Source: a bacterium (lineage in GTDB: Bacteria; Bacteroidota; Ignavibacteria; Ignavibacteriales; Ignavibacteriaceae). Taken from it: a stretch of 64,000 nucleotides of DNA. Below, one piece after another: positions 28,181 through 37,017 of the stretch. The position numbers were made by a program, and so were the translations under genes. Each line of letters starts with the position of its first letter. Within the stretch, counting starts at the first letter, position 1. The stretch lies in NCBI GenBank assembly GCA_016716565.1, contig JADJWC010000004.1, positions 434,001 to 498,000 on the forward strand. Reading direction: 5' to 3'. Under the pieces are notes generated by a model. That model was not told where the DNA came from. It ran no database searches and saw nothing but the letters and a program-made list of their open reading frames with translations.

Positions 28181-29395
28181 ATGGGTAAATTATCACTTAT
28201 ATTGGTTCTGGGTTTCAGCATTCTTTATATGATACTGGGAAGTAATTCTAATAAATTATCTACACAGACAGTTGAAAATATGGCTGACTATCATGCTAGA
28301 ACAGTTGCACATAACATAGCTGTCAGTGGAACGAATCTTTCTTGTAATCAATTATTCCTGAATGGTGCCTGGGATGATGGTTATACCAACATTAATTTCG
28401 AAAATGGATCTTTTAGCTCCTCCATTCAGGTTTTAGATCCCTGGAGGAATATTCGAAAATTAATTACTTCAGCTGATTATGGTGGTGTTAACAAAACCAT
28501 CGAAGTGATATTTCAACCTAGCAGTTTTGCTAAATTTGCTTACTTGTCAATCAATGACCCAACTAATCTTTACTGGTCAGGTAAAGATACAATTTGGGGT
28601 CCATTCCATTCCGAAGGTAATATCAATGCTTATCAGCACCCGGTATTTGTAGGTAAAGCAACTACTAAAGGTACAGTTAAGTATCTCACAAGTGAAGCTG
28701 CGGATGCACCGCGATTCCTAGGCGGATTTGAATCAGGTGTAAGCATTACTTTTCCTCCAAGCGGGATAGATAATTTAAAATCTATGGCAAATGATGATGG
28801 ACATGTTTTTTCAGGTAAAGACACTGTTTACGTTACGTTCGTAGGTGATAGCATTAAGTATAGATTTAATTACAATGAAATTCCGACAACAGTTTTAGCT
28901 TCATCTTTAGCTCCTAATGGAGTTATATTCGCTGACAATGCCATTCTCCGTCTTCAGGGGACCGTGAAAGGCAGATATACTGTCGCTTGTGATGGAACTG
29001 CACCAAAGGGTAATGTCTATTTAGACGATAACATCAGATATAATTCAGATCCAAGAATTAATCCAGATTCTAAAGATATGTTAGGCATAGTATCGAGGAA
29101 CAATGTAAAGATTACAGAAAACGCAGCAAATAAATCCAGCATAGATGTTCATGCATCAATCTACTGTGAAAAAGGCGGTTTTGGTGCGGGATGGCCAAAA
29201 TTTACTGAGCCGAACGGTAATATTAATTTACTTGGGGGTATTCAAAACTATAGTCGTGTCCAGATCGGTATCATCCAAGGAAGTGAAATCTGGGGATTTA
29301 ATAGACGATACAAATATGATCAACGCTTGATGATTGCATCACCACCGGGATATCCGGGTACAGGTGGATTGGAAATTGTTTCCTGGTTTGAATAA
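28181..29395 (+). CDS. Large pilin-like surface protein (PilX-like position), unknown function
   Basis: A 404-residue protein preceded by TAAGGAGGAAAAAACGA, an excellent Shine-Dalgarno. The N-terminal hydrophobic helix (MGKLSLILVLGFSILYMILG) is followed by a helical segment (VENMADYHARTVAHNIAVSG) that resembles the extended N-terminal helix of PilX-type minor pilins. The remaining 330 residues are beta-rich with an adhesin-like character (WGPFHSEGNINAYQHPVF, LAPNGVIFADNAILRLQGTV, KGRYTVACDG). There are few cysteines. It is the last gene of the operon and is followed by a rho-independent terminator. I recognise no enzymatic motif; an adhesive or pilus-tip role is inference. Confidence 0.72.
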   Translation: MGKLSLILVLGFSILYMILGSNSNKLSTQTVENMADYHARTVAHNIAVSGTNLSCNQLFLNGAWDDGYTNINFENGSFSSSIQVLDPWRNIRKLITSADYGGVNKTIEVIFQPSSFAKFAYLSINDPTNLYWSGKDTIWGPFHSEGNINAYQHPVFVGKATTKGTVKYLTSEAADAPRFLGGFESGVSITFPPSGIDNLKSMANDDGHVFSGKDTVYVTFVGDSIKYRFNYNEIPTTVLASSLAPNGVIFADNAILRLQGTVKGRYTVACDGTAPKGNVYLDDNIRYNSDPRINPDSKDMLGIVSRNNVKITENAANKSSIDVHASIYCEKGGFGAGWPKFTEPNGNINLLGGIQNYSRVQIGIIQGSEIWGFNRRYKYDQRLMIASPPGYPGTGGLEIVSWFE

Positions 29396-29474
29396 CTGAT
29401 TCTCTATACTCAAGACTAAATAAAGAATTAATCTTTTAATACGCTCTATATGCTGTGAGGGAATAAGAGACAAG

Positions 29475-29503
29475 GGCTAAGCTGATTGCTTAGCCTTTTT
29501 TAT
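29475..29503 (+). terminator. Rho-independent terminator after the pilin-like operon
   Basis: GGCTAAGC (29475-29482), a five-base loop TGATT, and GCTTAGCC (29488-29495) form a perfect 8-bp stem followed immediately by a run of six T and further T-rich sequence. It ends transcription of the plus-strand pilin-like operon just before the convergent SPOR gene. The T tract overlaps the stop end of that gene. Confidence 0.9.
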
Positions 29504-29922
29504 TTTTTAGATTCAAGAGTGACAATCCATGCATCTTTAAATTCTTCCTTTAGCCTAATTTCATTCCGGAAAGCTTCTGCTTCAATTTTGTTTTCAAACG
29601 GGGGATGGATCCAAACAACATAAAGATTTTTTTGCTGAACATATTCAACTTTAATATCTCTTGATAATGTCATCCGACTTTCCTCCGCAAATTCCTTTGC
29701 ATGCTCAAGACTCGAGAAAGCACCAATCTGAACAACGAAAACATCAAAAGTTTGCTGTTCCGGTGATTCGAATTTGAAAATGTCTTCAGGTGGGACCTCA
29801 TCAAAAATGTACAAGCTGTCTGTTTCAATTTTCTGTACTTTGGTCTCTTGGGATGATGAACATCCGAAAATGACTATGAATAGAAGCCCGAGCGTTATCG
29901 ATATTTTTAGTTGACTTGTCAT
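29500..29922 (-). CDS. SPOR-domain lipoprotein
   Basis: About 140 residues from the ATG at 29922. The signal peptide MTSQLKISITLGLLFIVIFG ends at a lipobox Cys (VIFGC), and the C-terminal SPOR domain (about 65-138, DVFVVQIGAFSSLEHAKEFA and YVVWIHPPFENKIEAEAF) binds denuded glycan strands at septa. A further ATG at 29949 would place the start inside a terminator-like hairpin and add nine non-signal residues, so 29922 is preferred. The gene is the last of its strand block and runs into the terminator of the convergent pilin-like operon. Confidence 0.85.
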   Translation of the reverse strand: MTSQLKISITLGLLFIVIFGCSSSQETKVQKIETDSLYIFDEVPPEDIFKFESPEQQTFDVFVVQIGAFSSLEHAKEFAEESRMTLSRDIKVEYVQQKNLYVVWIHPPFENKIEAEAFRNEIRLKEEFKDAWIVTLESKK

Positions 29923-29932
29923 ATAAGAAAAT

Positions 29933-29954
29933 AAGGGATGGTTTCCCATCCCTT
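29933..29954 (-). terminator. Stem-loop between the SGNH lipoprotein and SPOR genes
   Basis: A perfect 9-bp inverted repeat, AAGGGATGG and CCATCCCTT. Read on the minus strand its loop is GAAA, a GNRA-type tetraloop, and it is followed by ATTTTCTTAT. It starts five bases after the stop of the SGNH gene. It could be a weak terminator, or an mRNA 3'-end stabiliser that still allows read-through into the SPOR gene. Confidence 0.6.
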
Positions 29955-29958
29955 AATT

Positions 29959-31356
29959 TTAAAATAAAACATTATCTAATGATCCGTATGGAATTACTGG
30001 AATACCATATTTACCCATACTTACCTGCCCTTCAAATACAAGGCTTCCTGGAATTGTAGAAACATCAATCAAAGGTATTTGTGCATTGCATTCTTCATTA
30101 ATGGCTTTAATGAATTCGTTTGCAATGATTCCGTATCCCTGACTTGTGGGGTGAACTCCATCTAAACTGAAGAAGTTTCCTTGAATATAAGTCGAAGAGA
30201 AATTCACACCATTTATTACCAAGCCATTTGTACTAGCCAGCTGAGTAAATAGATCATCCCAATTAATCACATGATAACCAAAGTTCAATGCCAGTCCCGA
30301 AATAATCTGATTAAAACCATCTCTCAATGCATGATATGCCGCTATTTCTGTTGGGTCTAAAACAAGCCCATTTGGAAATGGATTTTCAGGAGTCAACCCA
30401 AATGGTTTAGTAATATCAACACCGGCAGGAACAGGTATTCCATTGTCAGTATAATATTTACCCGTTGTATTTCCCAACAATCCTGCTGCGGATGAGCCAC
30501 TTAAGGTAACCAATGTACTTAGATTTATAAGATCACTTGAAGTTGCAACAGCAATTCCAGGTGCACCGGTTGTCTGATAAACTAATCCCGCAGCTCCGGG
30601 TATGCCTTGTAACGCTAAACCAATTCCAGGACCGACGGTCGTGAAAAATGGAGTAAGCAATCCATTTGGCAAACTTCCAATTATTACAGGAGCTCCTGTT
30701 GAACTTAATGAAGTCAGGATCTGTGTATACTGATTTTGGAATAGTGTAGCATTAGTAGGTGGAAATAATCCTCCGCGTGTTGCAAACGCCAGAATATCAT
30801 TATTGCCAATCCACAAGGTAATTAGTGTTGGATCCTGAGAAAGCGCAAGTTCCATTTGAGTTCCTAAACCTCTTAGCACTAGATCAAAAAAGGGATTAGG
30901 CGTATTAAAAGGAGGCTGTGCAGTATAACAAGTTGTCGAACTTCTGGCATTCATAACATCATATATAAATGCACTTTTAATTCCAAGATTATTATATGAC
31001 GCCGGATAATTAAGGTTTGTGGGAGAACCTTGTCCTGGATTTGTGTACAATGTAAACGGATTCAGCGAAGCTACTTCTAATCTGCCAACGGAACCTGGTT
31101 CACTAATTGTTGCCTGAGCATATGTCGTTCCAACATGTTTTGCAATTATATTTCCAAAGGAATACATTTGCGCTGATGCAAATATCGAATTTGATTGCTC
31201 TCCCATCGTCAGACTATTTCCAATACATACAAAACGATTGAAATCAGCTGATCCGAAATTTATTTCAGGGGCTGTGAGATCATTGTAATCTTCGCAGCCA
31301 ATTATTGCCAATACAATAAATGAAAGAAGACTTATTGATATATATAATTTTTTCAT
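29959..31356 (-). CDS. SGNH/GDSL-hydrolase lipoprotein
   Basis: A 465-residue protein with a lipoprotein signal (MKKLYISISLLSFIVLAIIGC, lipobox Cys at 21). An SGNH hydrolase fold follows: block I with the nucleophile Ser in FVCIGNSLTMGEQ, the Asn block in LWIGNNDIL, and the catalytic Asp and His in SLDGVHPTSQGYG. The substrate is probably an ester such as a lipid, acyl glycan or xylan acetyl group. AAGGAGG lies eight bases before the ATG. The FadL-type porin gene is immediately upstream (15 bases), so the esterase may release fatty acids at the outer membrane for uptake; this functional link is inference. Confidence 0.85.
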   Translation of the reverse strand: MKKLYISISLLSFIVLAIIGCEDYNDLTAPEINFGSADFNRFVCIGNSLTMGEQSNSIFASAQMYSFGNIIAKHVGTTYAQATISEPGSVGRLEVASLNPFTLYTNPGQGSPTNLNYPASYNNLGIKSAFIYDVMNARSSTTCYTAQPPFNTPNPFFDLVLRGLGTQMELALSQDPTLITLWIGNNDILAFATRGGLFPPTNATLFQNQYTQILTSLSSTGAPVIIGSLPNGLLTPFFTTVGPGIGLALQGIPGAAGLVYQTTGAPGIAVATSSDLINLSTLVTLSGSSAAGLLGNTTGKYYTDNGIPVPAGVDITKPFGLTPENPFPNGLVLDPTEIAAYHALRDGFNQIISGLALNFGYHVINWDDLFTQLASTNGLVINGVNFSSTYIQGNFFSLDGVHPTSQGYGIIANEFIKAINEECNAQIPLIDVSTIPGSLVFEGQVSMGKYGIPVIPYGSLDNVLF

Positions 31357-31371
31357 TTCAACTTCCTCCTT

Positions 31372-32622
31372 CTATTGCAAATGATAATATAAACTTAATG
31401 ACAGCAAATTGGCTGATGAATTATATGTGCCATTAAATTGTGAATCGCCGGTTGTATAAATTTCCTTCGAGTTGGTTACAGTCAATTCTTTTGCACGGAT
31501 GAACAGATAAGAACCGGAGATTCCAAAGCTGTCAAATATTTTTGCGTTTGCGCCAATACTTAATCCCAACCTGTCAGAATCCGGAAGACTTGGACTTACA
31601 TATTCGGGATCAACCGGCATCTTATCAAAATAGACTCCGCCAAGCAGTGAGAATTGATCGGTCAAATCATACTGAGCTCCGAACCTGATTATATAAGTAT
31701 CTTTATATAATCTTGCACTTTTTGAATCTTCCATATCAGGATCAACAAAATTTACATTTAATGAATCGTAACTGGACCACCCAATCCACTGAAAATCTGC
31801 ACTCAATCTCAGTTGTGGTATAACCTGATAAGCCAATCCACCAACTATATTCATTGGGGTTGTAAGTTTTGCAGTTACATCGCCACCGGGAAATGCACCA
31901 ATTTCCTGAAGCTGTTCAGCACCGGTAACTACAGCTGTTCCTTCAAATTCATATTCGACTTCACTTCTGAATGAGGCACCAATTGTAAATTCTTTCACGG
32001 GTTTGTACATCAAACTGAATGTATAGCCATAAGCAAATTGGTCATTACCTTCCAATTCAACGTATGCATCACCTGCAAAAGGTGCTTGTGGATTATTCCT
32101 GGTTATCAAAACATCAGCAAAGCTGTAAATAAATCCAGCACCAATCGAAAAGTTTTCGATTGGACTGTATGCGAATGTTATTGGCACCCAAAATGTTTTG
32201 AGTTCAGTTTCGAGTGCAAGATATCTTCCTACCCATCCATCCTTCCAATGTGTTCCTAATCCGAAAGGTGTGGTCAAACCTAACCCTGCTGAAAATGATT
32301 CAGTGAATGAATGAGTAATAAATAGATGACTCGGAAAAAATGCCTGACTCTTCATTCGAGTTATATCTACTGATGGTGATACCCCACGAAAAGAAGAGCT
32401 TGGAGCTATTAATGCCGAACCCAACAGAAAATTTGTTCCTCTCAACTGAGTCATTCCGGCTGAATTCCAGTAAATAGCTGAAGCATCATTTGCGACTGCA
32501 GTGAATGCGCCACCGAGTCCCATTGCTTTTGCTCCATGTTCGTTTATCTGAAATCCACCCGCCAGAATGATACCGGGAAACAAGCCAAGTATCATTAGGA
32601 TGATGTAAAGATAGTTTTTCAA
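31372..32622 (-). CDS. OmpP1/FadL/TodX-family outer-membrane transporter
   Basis: A 416-residue outer-membrane beta-barrel for long-chain fatty acids or other hydrophobic compounds. The signal peptide (about 1-21) is followed by the plug region GGFQINEHGAKAMGLGGAFT, then AVANDASAIYWNSAGMTQL, which is characteristic of the family. The remainder alternates short beta strands and ends in LSLYYHLQ. The start is TTG at 32622: AGGAGG lies seven bases upstream and no ATG gives a complete signal peptide. It is first of a two-gene unit with the SGNH lipoprotein. Confidence 0.9.
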   Translation of the reverse strand: MKNYLYIILMILGLFPGIILAGGFQINEHGAKAMGLGGAFTAVANDASAIYWNSAGMTQLRGTNFLLGSALIAPSSSFRGVSPSVDITRMKSQAFFPSHLFITHSFTESFSAGLGLTTPFGLGTHWKDGWVGRYLALETELKTFWVPITFAYSPIENFSIGAGFIYSFADVLITRNNPQAPFAGDAYVELEGNDQFAYGYTFSLMYKPVKEFTIGASFRSEVEYEFEGTAVVTGAEQLQEIGAFPGGDVTAKLTTPMNIVGGLAYQVIPQLRLSADFQWIGWSSYDSLNVNFVDPDMEDSKSARLYKDTYIIRFGAQYDLTDQFSLLGGVYFDKMPVDPEYVSPSLPDSDRLGLSIGANAKIFDSFGISGSYLFIRAKELTVTNSKEIYTTGDSQFNGTYNSSANLLSLSLYYHLQ

Positions 32623-32668
32623 ATGGATCCCTCCTATATGAATTGATGAATTATGTTATTTAAGAAAA

Positions 32669-33172
32669 CTAAGTAATTGAAAAAAGCAAATTGCCTTTTT
32701 CAACCGCTGAACCCTCAGTTATATAAATCTTTTCAATGATGCCGGATGCATGTGCCTTTAAATCATTTTCCATTTTCATTGCTTCTAAAATAATAATGGA
32801 ATCACCTATTTCAACTTTATCGCCTTCTTTTTTCTTTACTTTAAGAATCAGACCCGGCATTGGCGCTTTTACATCTGTATGTCGCTTCTGAAATTCACCT
32901 GAATTTTCGAGCAGCTTAAAAGCTTTTTCCTGCAATGCAGTCCTGACAGCTGTTTCAATCAGTTGTCCATCTAAGAATATTTTAAAATTGCCGTTATCGA
33001 TTTGCACTGAAGTTAAATCAATTACTCTTTCATTTAATTTTAAAATGTATGAATGATCTGAAAGAGTCAACAATTCAAACTTGTATTCGACATTATTTGC
33101 AATCAGATTATTTTCATCAATAATCTTTACATCTATTTTGGAATTGTTCACGCTAACTACAAATTCATTCAT
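32669..33172 (-). CDS. Biotin carboxyl carrier protein
   Basis: A 167-residue carrier. The C-terminal biotinyl domain (about 95-167) has the biotin-attachment Lys in LEAMKMENDLKA. The N-terminal part (1-90) is a beta-rich segment like the linker domain found before the biotinyl domain in acyl-CoA carboxylase alpha chains. It overlaps the biotin carboxylase gene by eight bases. Together they resemble a split alpha subunit of a propionyl-CoA or acetyl-CoA type carboxylase. No carboxyltransferase gene is nearby. Confidence 0.9.
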   Translation of the reverse strand: MNEFVVSVNNSKIDVKIIDENNLIANNVEYKFELLTLSDHSYILKLNERVIDLTSVQIDNGNFKIFLDGQLIETAVRTALQEKAFKLLENSGEFQKRHTDVKAPMPGLILKVKKKEGDKVEIGDSIIILEAMKMENDLKAHASGIIEKIYITEGSAVEKGNLLFSIT

Positions 33173-34661
33173 ACATCTGTTCCTGCCAGGAATTTATGCT
33201 GGATGAATCAGATTGCTTGTAGCTTCTTCCTGTTGATTTGGATTTAATTATTGATGAGATTATTGCTGCTGTTATTTCTTTTTCTGCCGACTCCTGTTTT
33301 TCATTTACCTTTTTCAATTCATTCATAAATTCTTCATTAAGAAAATTTATGCTGAAATCCCCTTTTCTGAAGGAAGGATTGTCAACAATTATCTTTAAAA
33401 ATGGAATATTTGTGACAAGTCCAGTGACAACAAATTCGGAGAGTGCACGAAGCATTCTGTTAATTGAAGAATCTCTGCTATCAGACCAACTAACTAGTTT
33501 AGAAATAAGCGGGTCATAATGAACAGTGATTTGTGAACCGCTATCGAACCCTGAATCTACACGTATTCCCGGACCTGCCGGTTGTAAGTAACGAATTATC
33601 TGACCTGTCGATGGAAGAAAGTCATTCATCGGGTCTTCAGCGTAAATTCTGCATTCAAGTGCGTGACCATTTATCTTCAAATCACTTTGTTTGAAAGATA
33701 AGCTGTTACCCATAGCAACATAAATTTGTTCTTTTACAAGATCTTTTCCTGTAATCAATTCTGTAACTGGATGTTCAACCTGGAGACGTGTGTTCATTTC
33801 AAGGAAATAAAAATTCTTATCAGAATCCATCAGAAACTCGACTGTTCCTGCGTTGTAGTAACCACAAGCTTTAGCAGCATCAACAGCTGCTGAAGTGATT
33901 TTCTGTCTGGTTGTTTCATCAACAAAAGATGAAGGAGCTTCCTCAATTATTTTTTGATGTCTGCGTTGAATTGAACATTCCCGTTCAAACAAATGGACAT
34001 AATTTCCCTGCTTGTCTCCTAAAATCTGAACTTCAATATGTCTTGGATTTTCAATGAACTTTTCTATATAGATATCATCATTAGCAAAAGCTTTTAAAGC
34101 TTCTCTTTTAGTTGCTTCAAACGCAGATTGAAATTCGTCAGCTGAAGATATTTTGCGCATACCTTTACCGCCGCCACCTGCTGCTGCTTTCAGCAATACA
34201 GGATAGCCAATCTCTTTGGCTGCACTCAATCCTTCCTCCAGAGATTTTATTGGCGATGTTGTTCCCGGAACAATAGGAACGCCATGTTTTGCCATAAGTT
34301 TCCTTGCTTCGGTTTTACTTCCCATTAAAGAAACAGATTTCGAAGAAGGACCTATAAAAGTAATTTTATTTTTTTCAAGTGCTCTTATGAATTCTGCATT
34401 CTCTGAAAAGAAACCATAGCCAGGATGAATTGCATCCGCGCCAATTTCTTTCGCCAGTTTAATTATTTTTTCTTTATTCAGGTATGAATCGGATGCAGCC
34501 GAACTGCCAATATGATAGCTTTCATCAGCTAAACGTGTATGAAGAGAAGCAATGTCTGCATCCGAGAATATGGATGCGGACTTTATTCCAAAATCACGGC
34601 AAGTTCGAATAACCCGGACCGCAATTTCTCCTCTGTTTGCTATTAATATTTTTTTGAACAA
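33165..34661 (-). CDS. Biotin carboxylase subunit (acetyl-/propionyl-CoA carboxylase family)
   Basis: An ATP-grasp enzyme of 498 residues that carboxylates biotin on the carrier. The N-terminal domain begins FKKILIANRGEIAVRVIRTC. The glycine-rich loop AAAGGGGKGMRKI, the bicarbonate/biotin-site motif RECSIQRRHQKIIEEAPS, and the catalytic EMNTRLQVEHPVTE are all present. A C-terminal tail of about 45 residues beyond the usual AccC length is enriched in Ser and Lys. It overlaps the carrier gene by eight bases and starts seven bases after mutS2. Whether it serves fatty-acid synthesis or a propionyl-CoA carboxylase cannot be decided without the carboxyltransferase. Confidence 0.93.
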   Translation of the reverse strand: MFKKILIANRGEIAVRVIRTCRDFGIKSASIFSDADIASLHTRLADESYHIGSSAASDSYLNKEKIIKLAKEIGADAIHPGYGFFSENAEFIRALEKNKITFIGPSSKSVSLMGSKTEARKLMAKHGVPIVPGTTSPIKSLEEGLSAAKEIGYPVLLKAAAGGGGKGMRKISSADEFQSAFEATKREALKAFANDDIYIEKFIENPRHIEVQILGDKQGNYVHLFERECSIQRRHQKIIEEAPSSFVDETTRQKITSAAVDAAKACGYYNAGTVEFLMDSDKNFYFLEMNTRLQVEHPVTELITGKDLVKEQIYVAMGNSLSFKQSDLKINGHALECRIYAEDPMNDFLPSTGQIIRYLQPAGPGIRVDSGFDSGSQITVHYDPLISKLVSWSDSRDSSINRMLRALSEFVVTGLVTNIPFLKIIVDNPSFRKGDFSINFLNEEFMNELKKVNEKQESAEKEITAAIISSIIKSKSTGRSYKQSDSSSINSWQEQMYE

Positions 34662-34668
34662 ACGTGCT

Positions 34669-37017
34669 CTACTTTAATTCAACGATTGTTATTCCCTCTC
34701 CTCCAAATTCGATGGGTGCAAAATAATAATTCTTTACCTTTTCATGCTTGTCAAGTATATCCTTAACTGTCTTCTTTAATACTCCTGTTCCCTTTCCATG
34801 CAATATTTCCACTCTATTCTGATTGTTCATATAAGAGTCATCAAGAAATTTCAGTATTTCAAAATCAGCTTCCTCCGGTTTTTTTCCTCTGATATCAAGC
34901 CGATACTGAGTAACTGAGTGCTGTAAATTATGATGATGACTTAAATCCCTTTGCTCCTTTGATTCATCTCCAATCAACAAGTCGGATAAATCGACCTGCA
35001 TTTTAATCGAACCTGATTCGATTAGAGCTTTGTTTCTTGTCTTGTCAATTTGGACAATTCTCCCGGAAGTTGAAGTATTCTTGATGATCACAAAGCTGCC
35101 AATACTAAAATCGGATATTTTTGTCTCTGTAACAACTTCAGCAGAATAAAGATTTTCTGATTCTTTTTTCAGTTCTTCGATAATTCTCTTGGTTTCTTTT
35201 ATTATATTTTTTTGAGCGCCTGATTCTCTGATTTCTTTTATTGCAGTTTCAACTTTTTTATTCACGGTTCTGAGAAATTCTTCAGCATCTGCTTTTGCGT
35301 TCTTAAGTATTTCCTTCTTTTCTTTCTCTAGCTTTTCGATATTCGATTTATACAAAGCTGAAAGCCCTGCTAATCTCGTATTTTCTATTTCTATCTGCTT
35401 CATTTTTTCTTCAAGCCTGTTGGATTTTTCTTCCAATTCAGCAAGAAAAGATTCAAGCTGGTATTTGTCGCTGTCCATTAAATCTGAAGCAGTTGTAATT
35501 ATTTTCTCATCAACACCAATTCTTTTTGCGATTTCAAATGCATAACTGGAACCAGGAACACCAAGCTTAAATTTATATGTGGGTTGCAATTCCTGATGAT
35601 CAAATTCCATCCCTGCATTAACAAAAGCAATTTCCGAATTTGCAATGATCTTTAAACTGCCATGATGTGTCGATGCAAAAACCAATGCTTTCTTTTCTCT
35701 TAGATTTAATAAAACTGCCGCAGCAAGAGCTGAGCCTTCAGTCGGATCAGTGCCAGTTCCGATTTCATCAAGAAGAACAAGTGAGTTTTGATTACCGACA
35801 AATAAAATGTTTTTCAGATTTGTCAGGTGAGAACTGAAAGTCGATAAATCATCTTCGAGTGATTGTTCATCTCCGATATCTACAAGCACGTTTTCAAAAA
35901 AATGAAAATTAGAATAGGGATCAACAGGAATGTGAATACCTGATTGAAGCAGCAGAGTTAGTAATCCTATCGTTTTTAACACAACCGTTTTGCCACCAGC
36001 ATTTGGACCTGTGATAACAATAATTCTTTTATCATCAAGTTTGAAACTAAGAGGTATGGTTTTCTCTCTACCAAGTTTCTTCAATAGAACGGGATGTCTT
36101 GCATCATTTATGTAAAAACTAATTTTATTATTTATGGAAGGAAAAGATCCGATAGTTTCAATTGAATATTTAGCACGAGCAAATACAGTATCAATATATG
36201 AAATAGCCGATAATGCTACTTTAAGTTTTTCACTTTCTTTACCTATTAAGGAAGTAAGATCTTTAAGCAGTTTTTCAATTTCTCTTTTTTCTGCAAAACC
36301 GAGAGTAATGATTTCGTTGTTCAACTCGAGTGTTTGTTCGGGTTCGATGTAAACAGTTTGCCCTGTTGCTGATTCAGAATGAATAAACCCTCTGATTTGT
36401 CTCTTATGTTCAACCTTGACAGGAATTACCATTCGTCCATCACGCAGTGTCAGGTAATCCTCCCTGACAATTCCTTCAGAGTCCAGAGATTTCATTATGC
36501 TGTTAATTGATTTAACCAGTGTACTTTGCTTTTCTATTATCTGTTTTCTGATATCGTAAAGTTTCTGGCTTGCCTTTTCTTTTATTTCACCGTTTTCATC
36601 TATTACTTTTTCAATGTGATGTTCAAATAGTTTATCACTAAATAAAAAATTATTTTGCTCAGATAATAATGGAGCTATGGATGAATTGTTCTTCAGGAAT
36701 TGAGTCAGATTCCTTGAAACTTTTACAAGCTTAAGAATTTCCAGAATTTTTCGCGAGGTTAGTACGACTCCATCAATTTTACTTTGTGTGATTGCGTCGA
36801 AGAGATCAGGTATGAAATCAATCTGTGGTGGAATATTTCTGATTAATATTTCTTTGGCTTCAGATACTGTTTGACCTTCCCGAATAATTTTATTTAAGTC
36901 AGTGAGCGGCACTAAATCAAGAATCTGCTTTTTGCCATTTTCAGTGGAAGTATAATTTGCGATGTGGGAAAGAACTTTATTGAATTCAAGTTTTTCCAGA
37001 ACAATCTTATCGATCAT
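34669..37017 (-). CDS. mutS2: Endonuclease MutS2
   Basis: A 782-residue MutS paralogue lacking the mismatch-recognition domain. The core/lever region (about 1-300) is followed by the ATPase with Walker A GPNAGGKTVVLKT and Walker B LVLLDEIGTGTDPTEGSAL. A coiled coil (about 510-620) and a KOW-like segment lead to the C-terminal Smr nuclease domain (about 700-782, RLDIRGKKPEEAD, EILHGKGTGVLKKTV). Known roles include suppression of recombination and ribosome collision rescue. Its ATG overlaps the cvpA stop by four bases. Confidence 0.96.
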   Translation of the reverse strand: MIDKIVLEKLEFNKVLSHIANYTSTENGKKQILDLVPLTDLNKIIREGQTVSEAKEILIRNIPPQIDFIPDLFDAITQSKIDGVVLTSRKILEILKLVKVSRNLTQFLKNNSSIAPLLSEQNNFLFSDKLFEHHIEKVIDENGEIKEKASQKLYDIRKQIIEKQSTLVKSINSIMKSLDSEGIVREDYLTLRDGRMVIPVKVEHKRQIRGFIHSESATGQTVYIEPEQTLELNNEIITLGFAEKREIEKLLKDLTSLIGKESEKLKVALSAISYIDTVFARAKYSIETIGSFPSINNKISFYINDARHPVLLKKLGREKTIPLSFKLDDKRIIVITGPNAGGKTVVLKTIGLLTLLLQSGIHIPVDPYSNFHFFENVLVDIGDEQSLEDDLSTFSSHLTNLKNILFVGNQNSLVLLDEIGTGTDPTEGSALAAAVLLNLREKKALVFASTHHGSLKIIANSEIAFVNAGMEFDHQELQPTYKFKLGVPGSSYAFEIAKRIGVDEKIITTASDLMDSDKYQLESFLAELEEKSNRLEEKMKQIEIENTRLAGLSALYKSNIEKLEKEKKEILKNAKADAEEFLRTVNKKVETAIKEIRESGAQKNIIKETKRIIEELKKESENLYSAEVVTETKISDFSIGSFVIIKNTSTSGRIVQIDKTRNKALIESGSIKMQVDLSDLLIGDESKEQRDLSHHHNLQHSVTQYRLDIRGKKPEEADFEILKFLDDSYMNNQNRVEILHGKGTGVLKKTVKDILDKHEKVKNYYFAPIEFGGEGITIVELK

